A stretch of 64,000 nucleotides of DNA. Source: Ciborinia camelliae. Its lineage: Eukaryota; Ascomycota; Leotiomycetes; Helotiales; Sclerotiniaceae. Below are positions 1 through 13,639 of this stretch, piece after piece. Position 1 is the stretch's first letter; every line of letters starts with the position of its first letter. The stretch is taken from positions 80,766 through 144,765 of the forward strand of contig JANPYM010000008.1 in the NCBI GenBank assembly GCA_025890175.1, written 5' to 3'. Made by a program: the position numbers and the translations under genes. Under the pieces are notes generated by a model, which ran no database searches, had not been told where the DNA came from, and saw only the letters and a program-made list of their open reading frames with translations.

Positions 1-3000
1 TTTTTTTTTTTTTTTTTTTATTATTATTTTTATTGCTGTTTAGTTTGCCTTATAATATCAATTTTTAATTATAAAATATATTATTTGAATTAGTTTTATA
101 TCAAAAAATCAATCAATTATAAAATAAATATAAAAATATCAAAATTTCAATAAATAGTATTTCGATATAGTAATATAATTATAATATTGTTTGCAATTGA
201 CAATATAATAAATAATAATATTTAATATATAATAATATTTTAATTAAAAAAGTTTTTATTATTAATATTAATATTGTTAAAATTATTATTAAAATTAATT
301 AGTATTTATAATTTTTATTTATTAAATAATAATATATTATGTATTAAAAAATTAATAATATTAAATTTGCAAAATTATATTTTTTTATATAAATTATTAT
401 AAATATTTAAAAAATATATTTAAATATATTTTAAAAATTGTTGATTATAAATTTGATTAAAAAATTAAATTAATTTTATTATTATTAAAATCTTAATTAT
501 AATATTTATTTTGAATTAATTTAATTTAAAATATAAAAATAAATAATAAATTAAAATATATTTAAAAAATTATTTTTTTATTAAAAATATTTTATTTTAT
601 TTTATTATTAAATTAAAAAATTAAAAAATTATTAAAAATTAATATTTTTTATAATTTTTTTTAAATATTTATATTAATTTTTTAAATATATTAAATTTAT
701 AAATTTTGTTTAATTAATTTTTTATTTATTTAAAAATAAATTTTTATATAATTTTTATTATTATTAATTTTTAATTTTTAAAATTTTTTAATATTTTTAT
801 TTATATATTTTTAAATATTATATTTGTTATTATTAAATTTGGAAAAATATATTATATTAATTTATAATCTTTTTTGTAATTAAGTTTAATTATATATTAT
901 TAATAATTATATAGTTTTAATTTGTTTATTATATTAAATTTTGTTTTTATATATTTTATAATTATTTAATTATTAATTTTTTAATTTTAATTTTTTAATA
1001 TATAAATAATATAATATATTTTTTTAGTTTTTTAAAATTAATAATTTTTTTTTAATATTTTATTTATTAAAATTTTATTTTTTTTTATATTTGTAATTTT
1101 ATTAAATTATTTATTTAAAATATTAATATTTTAAAATATTGCTTTTTTATTAGATTATAATATATAGATTAGTTTTATTATTTTTAAATTTGTATTATTA
1201 ATATTATTCCTTTTTCCGTTAGTTTTTCTTTTTGCTTTTGAGATTTTAAAGATTTGAAATAAATTATTAGATTTAATAAATATTTTAAAGTTTTTTAATA
1301 TATTTTTATTTTTATTATTAATTTATATTAATTTGATTTAATATACAATATATAATAATATAAATAAAATATTTTATTTTATTTGTTTTATATATTTAAA
1401 TAAAAAACTATTTTAATTATTTTTTATATTTTTATTATTTAAATTAAATATAATATTTATATTTTTTTTTTTTTTTTTTATTAATTTTATTATATAAAAA
1501 ATCTATATTACTATCAAATTTTGTAATTATATTTTGTTTTAATTTAAAATTTATTAAAAAAACAATAAAATATAAATATTTGAACAAAATAATTTTTAAT
1601 AATTTTATTTTTTAAAATTTTAAAGATTACAATATAATAATTATTAAATTAGTTTAAAAGTTTTATATATTAATTTGTATATTTGATATATTAAAAAAAC
1701 TAAAAAAATTTATTATATTAATATTAAAATAAAAATATTAATAATTTTGTATAATTGTTAATAAATAAAATAAAATATAAAAAAATTTAATAAATATATT
1801 TATAATTTATATTACCTAATTTATTAATTGAATATTATATTTTATAATAAATTATATAAATAAAATTATTATAAATATATATTATTAATAATAATAATTA
1901 ATATAATTTTGAATATTATATAAATTTAAATAAATTAATTAATTTATAATTAATATATTAATTAAATATTTAGATAATATATAAAATATATATAGCCTAT
2001 ATAAATAAAATAAAGTTTTATTATTATAAATAAATTATAATTTAGAAGAAAAAATTGAAAATATTATTTTAATATATAAAGTAATATAGTCTGTATAGAT
2101 AAAATTATAAATATTTAGAAAAACTAAAAAGTTTTTATTTTCAAAATAATAAAAATAATAATAATAATAATATTTATTTAATATATATTTATTTTTTAAT
2201 ATAATATTAAAATTAATTTTATTTTTTATAATTACTATTATTTATTATAATTTGCTCTTTTTTTTTTTAATAATAATATAATAATTATTTATATTTTTAT
2301 ATTTTATTATAAAAATTATATTTAACAAAAAAAAAATATAATTATTTAATTATATATTTAATCTTTATTATTCAATAATTTTTTTTATAATATTTTTAAA
2401 TTTTTATATATATTAATAATTAACTTTATTTAATAAATTAATAATATTTTATTATTTTTTATAAATATATATAATTTTTATTTTATAATATATATATTTA
2501 TTATTTATCAATCTATAATTTATTTATATTAATCTAATATAGATTTTAATATTTTTTAATTATAATATTATTTACAAATATAAGATTAATAATAAAAAAA
2601 TTAGTAAATGTTAAATTATATATAATAATGTAAATTTTATTATTTAATAATAATAATATATTATATAAATTATTTAATATTTTTATTAAATTAAAAGTAG
2701 TTTAGTATTTAGAAAAAATAATTAATTATTTTAATTTATTTAATATTAATATTGTAACAAAATTTTTAATTTTATTTGAATTTTAATTAATATTTAAAAA
2801 ATTATATAAAATAATTATTATATTTTAAATATTAATTATATTTAAAATAAAAAAGTTTAATATTAAAATTATTTAATAAATTATTATTAAAAAAAAAAAT
2901 TATAAAAATGTTAAATATTCAAATATTTATTTTAATAAATTAAATTAGAAAATAATTAATTATTATATTTTTTATTTTTATTAATTATATTATATTAATT

Positions 3001-5835
3001 TAATAATTAAAAATAATATATTTTTAAATAAATAAATAAATATTATCAAAAAAAAAATATAATTATAAATATATATTATTTATATAATTATAAATATTAA
3101 TTGTATTATAATTTATATATAAAAAAAAAAAAGTATTAATTAATTAATTGATATAATTTTATTATTATTTTTTAATTTATTTATAAATATATTTAATAAT
3201 AATTTTAGAAAAAAAATAATTATATTTAATAAATTTTAAAAATAATATATATTTAATTTATTGTATTTATTATTTATAATTATATTAAAAAATTTATTTT
3301 AAATATTAAAAAAAGTTTAATAAAATATTGTTTTCATTTTTAATATATTTTTATTAAAATTTAATTTATTATTTGTTTTTTTTATTATTATATTTTTTTT
3401 AAAATAAATTAATTTTAATAAAAAATTAAAAAATATTAATATTAATAAAATATTAAAATTAAAAATTTAAATTATTTAATTAAAAACAATTTATAATATT
3501 TAAGATTTATTTAATTATATAATTTTTTATAATTAATATTTAATTATTTATATTGTTTTAAAATATTTTAATAATAAATTAATATTAAAAAAATTAATAA
3601 TAAATATTTTATAAAATATTAAAAATAATATTAATATAATAAATTTAAAAAATTTGTTTTAAAATTTAAAATTAAAATATTTATTTTATAAAAATAAAAA
3701 TATAATATTTTATATTTCGATAAAAATTATTATTAATAATAATATTATATTAAAAATTTTTTTAAATAATATTAATTACTAATTACAAAATTATAAAAAA
3801 AATTATTAATTTTTTAATTTTAATATAAATAAATCTTGTTTTTTGTTTATTAAGTTAATTTTTTAATTCGAAAATTAATAAATTATAAAAATCTATTAAA
3901 TTATTAAAATTTTATAAAATTTTAAAATCAAAATTTATTTATTAGTTAATATTATTAAATTAAAAAAAATTATTAAAATTATAAAGTTTTAGATTTAAAT
4001 AAATTATTATATATATTAATTTTATATAAATTATTAATTAATATTATAATATTAAAATAAAAAAAATAATATTTTTAAAATCTATATTAAATAATTATTA
4101 AATTATAAAAAAATATTAAAAAAATATAATATATAAAAAATTACAAATATTAATATATATTTTTAAATATAAATTTAAATTAATACAAATAATAAAATAA
4201 CGGATAACAATATGTTTCTAAATATACTAATAAAAAATTTATATATTGTTTTTAATATTCTAAATTGTTTATTATTAATTAAATCAAAATTTCTTTTAAT
4301 ATTATTAAAGTTTATAAAATAATAAATTTTTGAAATTAATATTATATTAAAAATTTTTTAAATATTTATTTATTATAATAATAAATAATAAATAAAAATA
4401 AAATATTATAAAAAAATTATTAAAAAATTAATTTATTATTATTTTATTTTTAATAATATTAAAAAAATTTTTTGAATAATTATTATTATATTTGTAATAA
4501 TATTAAGATTTTAGTATAGTTTATTCAATTTTAAAATATATAAAATAATTAATAAATATATAATAATTTAAACAAATAAATTAATTAAACAAAATAATTT
4601 TATTTGAAAATATAATTTAATTAAATTATTTAAATTTTTAATAATAAATAAAATATATATTATTAAAAACATTAATATAATATTATATATAATTATAATA
4701 TAATTTATAACAAAATTTAAATTGTTAATTATAACTATTATATTATTTAATCGAATTAAAAATTTTATTAAATATATAAAATTTATTAAATTTAAAAAAA
4801 AATTATAAATTATAAATAATTATTATAAATAATATATTAATCCTAATATTAATTTTTATATTTTGTTAAATAGGTATTTAATATTTATATTTCGATTTAT
4901 TATTAAAATTATTAAATATTAAATAATTAACAATTAAAAAGATTTAAAATATATTAAAATATATTTAATTAAAATTTGAAAAAATATTATAATATAATAT
5001 ATTTATATTTTTTCAAATCTTTATTTTTCAAAATACAAAATTATTAAAAATATAATTAAATTTTATATTAAACAAATTATATATAATTTTAATATACAAA
5101 AATCTTTATTATATTAATTGTTTTTTTATAAAAATTAATTATAAACTAATAATTGCTTTTTTTAATAAAAATATAATATAAAATTGTAAATATAATAAAT
5201 ATTTAATATTATTTTTATTATAATTAAATTTTTATTATAATTAAATTTTTATTATATTAAAAATCTTTTTAAATTAAAAAATATTTTGTTTTAAAAAAAC
5301 TTAATTTATCTTTTAAAAATATTAATAAAATAAATTTATATAATTATATTAAAAAAAAAAGGATTCATTTTTTAATTTTTTTGGAGATAATAATATTATT
5401 AAACAATTTGTTATTATTTGTTAAAACATTTTAAAAATTTAATGTTTTTTATAATTAATTATTAAATTAATTATTTTATATAATAAGAAAATTATTATTT
5501 AATATATATTATTTATATTTTAAATTTTTTTAAATATTATATTAAAATTATTAAATATAATAATAATATATTATATATTAAAATTTAATATAATAGATTG
5601 CAATGTTTTTGTTTTTAAATTTATTAATATTTAAAGATTAAAAATATTTTTTATTTTTTATTTTATTAATTTAACAAATTATAATTTATAGTTATATTAT
5701 AATTATTCAATAATATTTAATATAATCTTTAATAAAGACATTGAAAAATAAATTAATAAACAAATTTAACAAATAAATCAGTTTTTTATAATCAAAAATT
5801 TTGAATATTTTGTATCTAATTCTTTTCAAAATCAT
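1..5835. other. AT-rich desert, no gene seen
   Basis: By eye about 90% A+T with long homopolymer runs. The first 19 bases are all T, which may be a contig end. All six frames are full of stops and no open frame has balanced codon use. I see no intact element boundary; the content is best explained as RIP-degraded repeats. Confidence 0.8.
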
Positions 5836-5839
5836 CAAA

Positions 5840-6060
5840 TATAAATTAATATTAATAAAACGGTACCCAATATTATAACCGAGCTGATTATAAACATTTA
5901 TAAAAACTCGGATGTTGTTAATAATAACAATAACAAAACATTAATATTATAAAAAAAATAATATTTCTATAAAAAAAAACTAATTAAAGCTTTAGATCTT
6001 TGATTGGAAGATTTAATATTAAAGCTGTTAATTATTAGCAAGCTTGTAACAATAATATTT
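5840..6060. other. less degraded island, unknown content
   Basis: This stretch is clearly richer in G and C than its surroundings (for example cggtacccaat, aaccgagctg, aaaactcgg, gcaagcttg). It has no open frame of useful length. It may be a fragment of a repeat that suffered less mutation. Confidence 0.4.
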
Positions 6061-9000
6061 TATATATTTTGTGGTATTAATTATATTATAAATAATAATA
6101 TATTTGATATAAAAAATATTATTAATATAATTAATTTGTTTAAATTAAATTAGATTATTATTGTTGATATTTAGATTGATATTACTGGTATTAATAATAA
6201 TAAAGAATTAAAATAAAAGTAGATTAATATAATTCAAAAGAAAAATGCAATTTTAATTAATTAATAACTTTGCAATATTATTAATATTTTTATAATTTTT
6301 TTTTACAATTTTTTTATTATAATATGGTTTACTTTTTTTGTTTTTATTGTTTTTTGTTTTTTTCCCAACCATATTATATTAATAATTGTTTATTATAGCA
6401 TTATATTTATTTAAAAAGATTATCTTTTTTATTTATGATATACAAAATATTATATTTCTTTTTTTTTATTTATTATTTTTATAATTAAATTTTATAATTA
6501 AATTTTATATTTAATTTTTAAAAATATTTATTTAATATAAAATAAAAAATAAAATTAAAGATAAAAATATAAAATATTTTAAATAATTTATAAATTTAAA
6601 ATTATAATAATTTATTATATTTATATAAATGTAAAAAATATAAAATGTTTAGTGTATAATATAATTATTATTATAATAACTTTATTTATCAAATCGGTTA
6701 TTCCTTCCTTTTGTAATCATTTATAATTTTTATTATATATTATATAATTATTATATAATTATTATAATAACAAATATATATATATTATAATTATTAAAAT
6801 ATTATAATAAAGAATTATTAATTATTTATTTGTTTAATAAATAATTTTTTTTTTTTTATTATTGTTAATTTATTGTTATTTTTTTTTTACTTTTTTTTAA
6901 CTTTATTTTTTTATTAAATATTAACTTTTAATTCCAAATCATTGTTGAATATTAATTATAATAATAATATTATTATATATATAGAAATTGAATTAAATTT
7001 ATTTAATTGGGATTTATCGAATAACAAAAATTTAAAATTCAAAACTAATAAGTTTATAAAGTTATTTGATAATATAAATTAGATATATATATATATTTAA
7101 TTATTTTATAAATATTAATATATAATTATAATTTATAGAATATAATAAATGTATTAAATAATATAATAATAATATTTAACAATATTTATAATCTTGATTT
7201 GTTATTGGATTATAATAAAAATAATAAATTAAAATTGGAATTTGAAAATGGGATTATTAAAATATATATAATAATTGATCTATTAATAAAAAAAGTAAAC
7301 AAATTTTTATTAAATTTTTTGTTATTAATTAAAATAGATATGGAATTTGTATATAACCCTAATAACAATAAAAAATTATTTTTGTTTTATTTTGTTTTTA
7401 AACTTTAATATAAATATGTTTTTATATTACAAAAAAATTATAAATAATTATAAAAAATTTGAAATATAAAACAAAAAATAAAATAGTAAATCAATAAATC
7501 GAATAATAAAAATAAAAATATATAATTAATATTATTTTTTTGGTTAAATATATTTAAATAGACTATATAAAAAAAGTTTTTAATATTAAAATTAATAAAA
7601 AAATTTATTATTATAATTTTTGAAAAACAAGTAAATTTATTAAATAATAAAAAAGTTAAAAGGCAAAAAGTAGATTAAATATATATTTTACAAAAATTAT
7701 AATATTATTAATATAACCTAATAAATTTTGTTATCCGAATATTAAATATTACAAAATTAAAAAACAAAATATATTTCGATATAATAAACTATATCAATTA
7801 TTTAGAAAAGTTTTAAAAGTCAAAAATATAAAAATTGTTTACTGTATTTATGTTTAATAACTTTATATATAATATTGAAAATAATATTATTTTTTTTGAA
7901 AATATTGTTAAATTTATATAATTAATATTAAGTTGGATTAGAAAATAAATTATTTTTATTAATTATAAATATAAAAATAAATATTTATATAAATTTCTTA
8001 AAAACAATATTATAATTATATTATAATTAATTATAATAATAAAAGATTTTGATATTAATATTAAAGATTTTTAAATAATATTTAAAAAGTTTTTATTTAT
8101 AAATAAAATATTAAAAATTAATTAAATAATAATTTAGTATTAATTAAATATTATTATTCAATAAAATTACAATCTAAAAATAAAAAATAAAAAAAATATT
8201 AAAAATCTAAATAATTAATATTTTATTAAACAAATAATTAATATATAAATAAGAATAGCAAAATTATTAAAATTTATAATATTTATTTAAAAAAATTTCG
8301 AAATAAAATATTATAAAAAAGCAAATATTAAACAATTAATAAATAATAATAAATAAAAAACTATAATATTTTTATTTATATTATTTATAAACAACTTTGA
8401 TATATATAAAAATATATATTACATTTTGAAAACTTTTTATATTATTTTAATATATCTTGATTATAAAAAAAAAAAAAAATTAAAAAATTTATTTATATTA
8501 ATATTAAATCTTTATAACGTTAATATAAATAATATTATTAATAATTTAAAATCAGGTTTAAGAATTTTAAATAAAGAAATTGTATTAAAAATTAATGAAT
8601 GTAATATATTTGTAAAAACGTTTTTGATAATTTTAATAATGAATATATTATAAATAATTAATAATATTGATTTTATAAGATATAATGTTAATTAAAATTA
8701 TTAAATTTATTTTATTATTAAAAATAATTATGTTAATTTAAATTACAATATTATTAAAAATAAATATTATTATTATAATATTGTATATATTCAAAAAGTG
8801 GGGTAAAATATTTGGGAAAATAATAATTATAATAAATATTTTCAAAAATATAAAATACAAAAAAAAGCTTTTATTATAATAAAATTTGTATTATATTTGA
8901 ATTTAATATTAAATTATAATTATAATATATTATATTTAAAGTAATATAAAATTAACAAAATATTAATAAATCTTTTATATAATAATATATTGATAAAGAT

Positions 9001-11515
9001 TAAAAGATTAGTTTTTATTAAGATTTTTCAAATATTTTTATTTTTATTAAATTGGTTATATATTTAAAGTTTATTATATTTATTTTTATAATTATTATTA
9101 AAAATTAGTAAAATATTAATATTAATTTTTTTAATATTAAAATATTGTAAATATTTGATATAATATAAGGTTAATTTTTTATAATCTTTATTAAAATATA
9201 TATAATAAAATATATTTATAAAAATTTTGATTATAAATTTTTAATATATTATTTTAATTATTTTAAAGTTTTATAATTATTTAAATAAGTTTATTTTAAA
9301 TAAAAAAATTAAAATATTATTACAAATTTTAAAAAATATTTATAAAATTTTAATTTTCTTTATTTTTTTTATAAATAATTGAGTAACAAATAATTAAAAT
9401 ATTAATAATAATAATAAAGATATATAATCAGATTTTTTAAATATAAAAAATATTATTAATCAAAAAATAATTAATTAAAATTTAACATATAATAATAATA
9501 ATAAAAAAAAAGAAAATAAAGATAATATAATCAAAAATAATATTTTAAATTTAAATAATATAATAAATAATAATAATAATAATAACGGATTATTAAATAA
9601 AAATATAAATAATAATATAAATATAATTAATAAAAATATTATATTTAAATAATAAAAAAAAAGAAAAATATTGAACAAATAATAAAAACTTTTAAATCTT
9701 TTAAATATTTATATAAAATTATATTTATTCAATAATATATCGAAATATAATTATATTATAAATTATAATATATTAAATAATAAATTAGAATATAAATAAA
9801 TTAACTTTTTTTTTCGGATAAATATATTAATTTTAAATTAAAAAATGAAAGATTTAAATAGATATAATATTTTTTTTAAAATTTATAATATATTTATTTA
9901 CAAAGAATATTGTATTATAATTATTATAATTTGGATTTATAAATATCTAGATAAATAATTATTTTAAATTTATTAATCTAATAAAATTAATTAAAAATTA
10001 TTATTTTGAATTAATTTATAATTTTATATTACTAATAGAAAAAAATTATAATAAAAATAATGATAATAATAAAAATAAAGATAATAATAAATTAATTATA
10101 ATTAATAATATTAATTATAAGGATATTTTTATAAATTTGAAAAAGTATAATGGATTTAAATAGAAAATAGTAAAACAAATCTTTTAAATTTTGTTATAGT
10201 TTTTAAAATTATTGATATTATTATTTTATTATTTATTTAAAATTAGATTAATTTAAAGTTTTTATATAAATAAATAATTTTAATTTTTATTTATTTATTA
10301 AAATATTAAAAAACTTAAATTATTAAATCAAAAATATTATATAATTTAGTTAACAAAATAAAATATAATAATATTAATATATATTGTTAAAATTATTTAA
10401 TAAACAAATTGTATTTAAAATAAATAATTTTTATTATATTTAAAATAATATATTATATTAAATATATCAATTTATTATAATATAATTTAATAAAAAACAA
10501 TATCTTTTTTTTATTATAAATATTATTAATAATATTAATATATATAATTTTTATTTTGTATTATTGATTATTAAAATAAGTTATAAAATAATAATTTATA
10601 ATTTGTTAGTTTTTTATTATTAATGAAAATATATTATTAATATTTTATTAAATAAATTATAGAATTTTGTTAATAAAAATAATAATAGTAATAATAATAA
10701 AAAAAAAAAAAATAATAATAAAAAAAAAAAAAAAAAAAAATATAATATTAAGAAAAACAAAAATAAAAAAATAAATAATATTGAAAAACAAAATAATAAT
10801 ATAATTTTAAATAAAAAGAATTATAGGGTTGATTATAGGATTAAATTTGATAATAACAAAATTGAAAATTATAATAGTTTTAATTTATTTGAAAATGGTA
10901 ATTAAATAAATGAAGATATAAAGGTTTTAAATAATAATAAATTTATTAATAATAATATAAAAAAAATTAATTTAAAATTATATAAAATAAAATTTGATAT
11001 ATAGATATTAAGGTTATAAATATTAGGATTATTATAATTATAATTATAATAATAGGAATGGGTATAGAATATAAAAAAAAATATAAAGTATTTTATATAT
11101 ATAAAAAGTTTTTATTTGAAATATATATAAATAAATAGTTATAAATTAAATTGTTTTTATATAAATTAATTGATATTATTAATAATAATAATAATAATAA
11201 TAATAGTATTATATAGATTAAAATTTATAAAAAAAATAAATATATATATAGATTATTTACAAATATTTTAAAATAATTTTAAAATAATTTTGGTTTAATA
11301 AAAGATTTTAAAATATAAAAACGTTTAACAAATTATTATAATAAAATAATAATAAAAATATTTGTATACAATTTAAAATTAAAAAAAAAAGCAATTTAAA
11401 ATAACCTAATCCAAATAAAAATATCTTTAAATATTATTATATAATCTTTTAATTATTACAAGACTATTTTAAGATAATCTCATTACCATTTCGAGATTAT
11501 TTCAAAATGCCAAAT
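6061..11515. other. AT-rich desert, no gene seen
   Basis: The composition is the same as at the window start. Short open frames (for example 7,199-7,408 and 8,426-8,653) encode only Ile/Leu/Lys/Asn/Phe/Tyr-rich strings of the kind that AT-rich DNA produces by chance. A-rich microsatellite tracts lie near 10,690-10,740. Confidence 0.75.
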
Positions 11516-11611
11516 CGATCTTGAGATAGCTTAAATGATAGTAAATACGCAATAAAGTATTATAAACGATTCTTTGAATCAATAATCTGAAAATCTATTT
11601 TCCGCGACGAC

Positions 11612-11881
11612 TAGTACTATTATTAGTATTATTAGTATTATTAGTATTATTAGTATTATTAGTATTATTTATTATTTATTATGTATTATTTATTATTTAT
11701 TATTTATTATGTATTATTTATTATGTATTATTTATTATTTATTATTTATTATTTATTATTTATTATTTATTATTTATTATTTATTATTTATTATTTATTA
11801 TTTATTATTTATTATTTATTATTTATTATTTATTATTTATTATTTATTATTTATTATTTATTATTTATTATTTATTATTTA
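11612..11881. repeat. compound microsatellite (9-mer then 7-mer)
   Basis: About six units of the 9-mer TATTATTAG (11,612-11,668) run directly into about thirty units of the 7-mer TTTATTA (to 11,881), broken only by a few 'atg' variants. The 7-mer reads as a repeated Tyr-Tyr-Leu-Leu-Phe-Ile string on the plus strand, so open frames over it are artefacts. It abuts a GC palindrome on its right. Confidence 0.95.
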
Positions 11882-12010
11882 TGGGGGCAAGCCCCCAAAC
11901 CCCCATTCCTCGCTACGCTCGATTTGTAGGTTCGGTTCGGTAGGTAGATAGGTTCGTACGTACGTAGATTCGTAGGTTCGTATGATTCGTAGGGTAGGTA
12001 GGCTAGGTAG
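11882..12010. other. GC-rich palindromic island with GGTAGGTA repeats
   Basis: It begins with a perfect hairpin GGGGGC-AA-GCCCCC (11,883-11,896), followed by the near-palindrome CTCGCTACGCTCG, then runs of GGTAGGTAG, GTACGTACGTA and GGCTAGGTAGGCTAGGTA. The jump from about 10% to over 50% GC is abrupt. I cannot assign a function. Confidence 0.7.
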
Positions 12011-12200
12011 GCTAGGTAAGCATGCGACCGGGATCTTTAGCGAGCCAGTTAAAAGATACGGATTAATGACTTATGACCATTCAGAAGCGACCTTTAAGGA
12101 TGGTACATCTTTAGAAAATGGCCTCCTATATAGAACATTACGTAATCATGACATAATACATAGTCCTTTGAAATTGAACTTGATTCTTCGAATCCATTAA
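12011..12200 (+). pseudogene. unrecognised coding-like fragment
   Basis: The plus-strand frame that ends at 12,200 is open through this GC-normal stretch. Unlike neighbouring frames it uses a balanced amino-acid mix; short samples are YGLMTYDHSE and FKDGTSLENG. It has no credible start: the first ATG at 11,982 lies in the simple-repeat DNA upstream. I recognise no domain. It is probably a gene or transposon fragment captured in the AT block, and may not be coding at all. Confidence 0.3.
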
Positions 12201-12505
12201 TAAATTTACAAAATAAATTTATTGGGATATATAATTATATATAATTGATATATTTATTATAAAGATATATAAATTTTTATAAATCGATTTATAATTAATT
12301 TATAAGCTTTATAATATTATTAAAAATAATATATAATATTAAATAAAGTAATTTAATATAATTATTTTTTTATAAATTATAAATTTAGTTAATATAATAA
12401 TAAAATATATAATTTTTGTAGTTTATTATATATATTAAAAGTTTTTTATAAAATTTATATTTAAATTTATATTATTATAATAAATTGTAAATAAATGAAT
12501 AATTT

Positions 12506-12562
12506 TATTGAACATGCTTTATGTATATTGTATGAGTGGACTAAAGCTATGTACAAGTACCT
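12506..12562 (-). mobile_element. truncated LTR fragment (Copia family)
   Basis: TATTGAACATG through ACTAAAGCTATGTACA matches the outer end of the 150-183 bp LTR seen complete at 27,702 and elsewhere. The match stops inside the LTR and is followed by GTACCTTAGCGGAG, whose reverse complement (CTCCGCTAAGGTA) abuts the broken LTR at 43,763. Confidence 0.7.
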
Positions 12563-12749
12563 TAGCGGAGATATTAGGGATTTAAAAACAATGATTTCAT
12601 TGTGATCAGGTTTAAAAATCATATCTCAGTTAATAGAATATTTGCATTTTATTTACAAATTAATTATATCTATTTAAAAATTATATATTTTAATTAATTA
12701 TATATATTTTTATACAATTTTTGAATTAATATAATATTTAATTTAAAAC

Positions 12750-13110
12750 TAATATCTTATTAAAAACAATATTTTATTAAAAACAATATTTTTTCAAAAA
12801 CAATATTTTATTAAAAACAATATTTTATTAAAAACAATATTTTATTAAAAACAGTATTTTATCAAAAATAATATTATCAATAAAAATGATATTATCAACA
12901 AAAATAATATTGTTAATAAAAACAATATTATCACAATATTTTATTAAAAACAATATTATCAATAAAAACAGTATTATTAGTAAAAATAATATTATCAACA
13001 AAAACAATATTATCAACAAAAACGATATTATCAGCAAAAACAATATTATTAATTAAAATAATATTTTATTAAAAACAATATAAAAACAATATCTTTAACA
13101 AAAACAATAT
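12750..13110. repeat. AT minisatellite, about 17-bp unit
   Basis: Imperfect tandem copies of AAAAACAATATTTTATT, with units varying between about 16 and 18 bp. Many copies have C/T or A/G differences (caacaaaaataatatt, cagtattttatc). The minus-strand open frame over it (12,828-13,043) is a low-complexity by-product. Confidence 0.9.
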
Positions 13111-13244
13111 TTTATTATAAAAATCGAATTACAAATATATATAATAAATACAAATGTATATAATTTTTGAAATTACAAATCTATAAATAAAAAATATAAA
13201 TTTGTATTTATTGTTTTAATTTCTTAAATTTGTATTATACTATA

Positions 13245-13470
13245 TTCATCATCCATATCATCATCCACATCACCATCCATATCACCATCCACATCATCAT
13301 CTACATTATCATTTATATCACCATCTACATTACTATTTATATCATTATTTATATTACCATCCACATCATTATTTATATCACTATTTACATTATTATTTAT
13401 ATTACTATTCATATCACTATTCACATCACTATTTATATCACCATTTACATTATCATCTACATTATCTTCA
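13245..13470. repeat. 12-bp minisatellite coding Asp/Asn repeats on the minus strand
   Basis: About nineteen units of a 12-bp repeat of type (C/T)(C/A)A(C/T)AT(C/T)A(C/T)(C/T)AT. Units differ almost only by C/T on the plus strand. The minus strand is open at 13,224-13,529 (101 codons) and reads alternating D-V-D-G and N-I-N-S tetrads: each plus-strand C-to-T change turns Asp to Asn or Gly to Ser. This could be a real repeat-rich acidic protein decayed by RIP or a non-coding minisatellite; I favour the latter. The flank at 13,470-13,590 is pyrimidine-rich and less AT-rich. Confidence 0.85.
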
Positions 13471-13639
13471 CCCTTTCCATTGTTTATACCACTCTCACCC
13501 CTTCCACCATCCCTTCCACTACTATTCATATTACCCCCACCACTTCCATATCACCATCTATATTACCCCCATCCCTTTCACTATCATTCATTTTTATCAT
13601 TTTTATTATTATTATTTATTATCCTTAATATATCGATAT

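Noticed and set aside
7199..9678. Open frames of 67-75 codons (7,199-7,408; 8,426-8,653; 9,475-9,678 minus)
   Set aside because: They encode only the residues favoured by AT-rich codons, have no domain or neighbour support, and are expected by chance.
11681..11951. Overlapping plus-strand frames rich in Tyr-Leu-Phe-Ile
   Set aside because: They are translations of the TTTATTA microsatellite.
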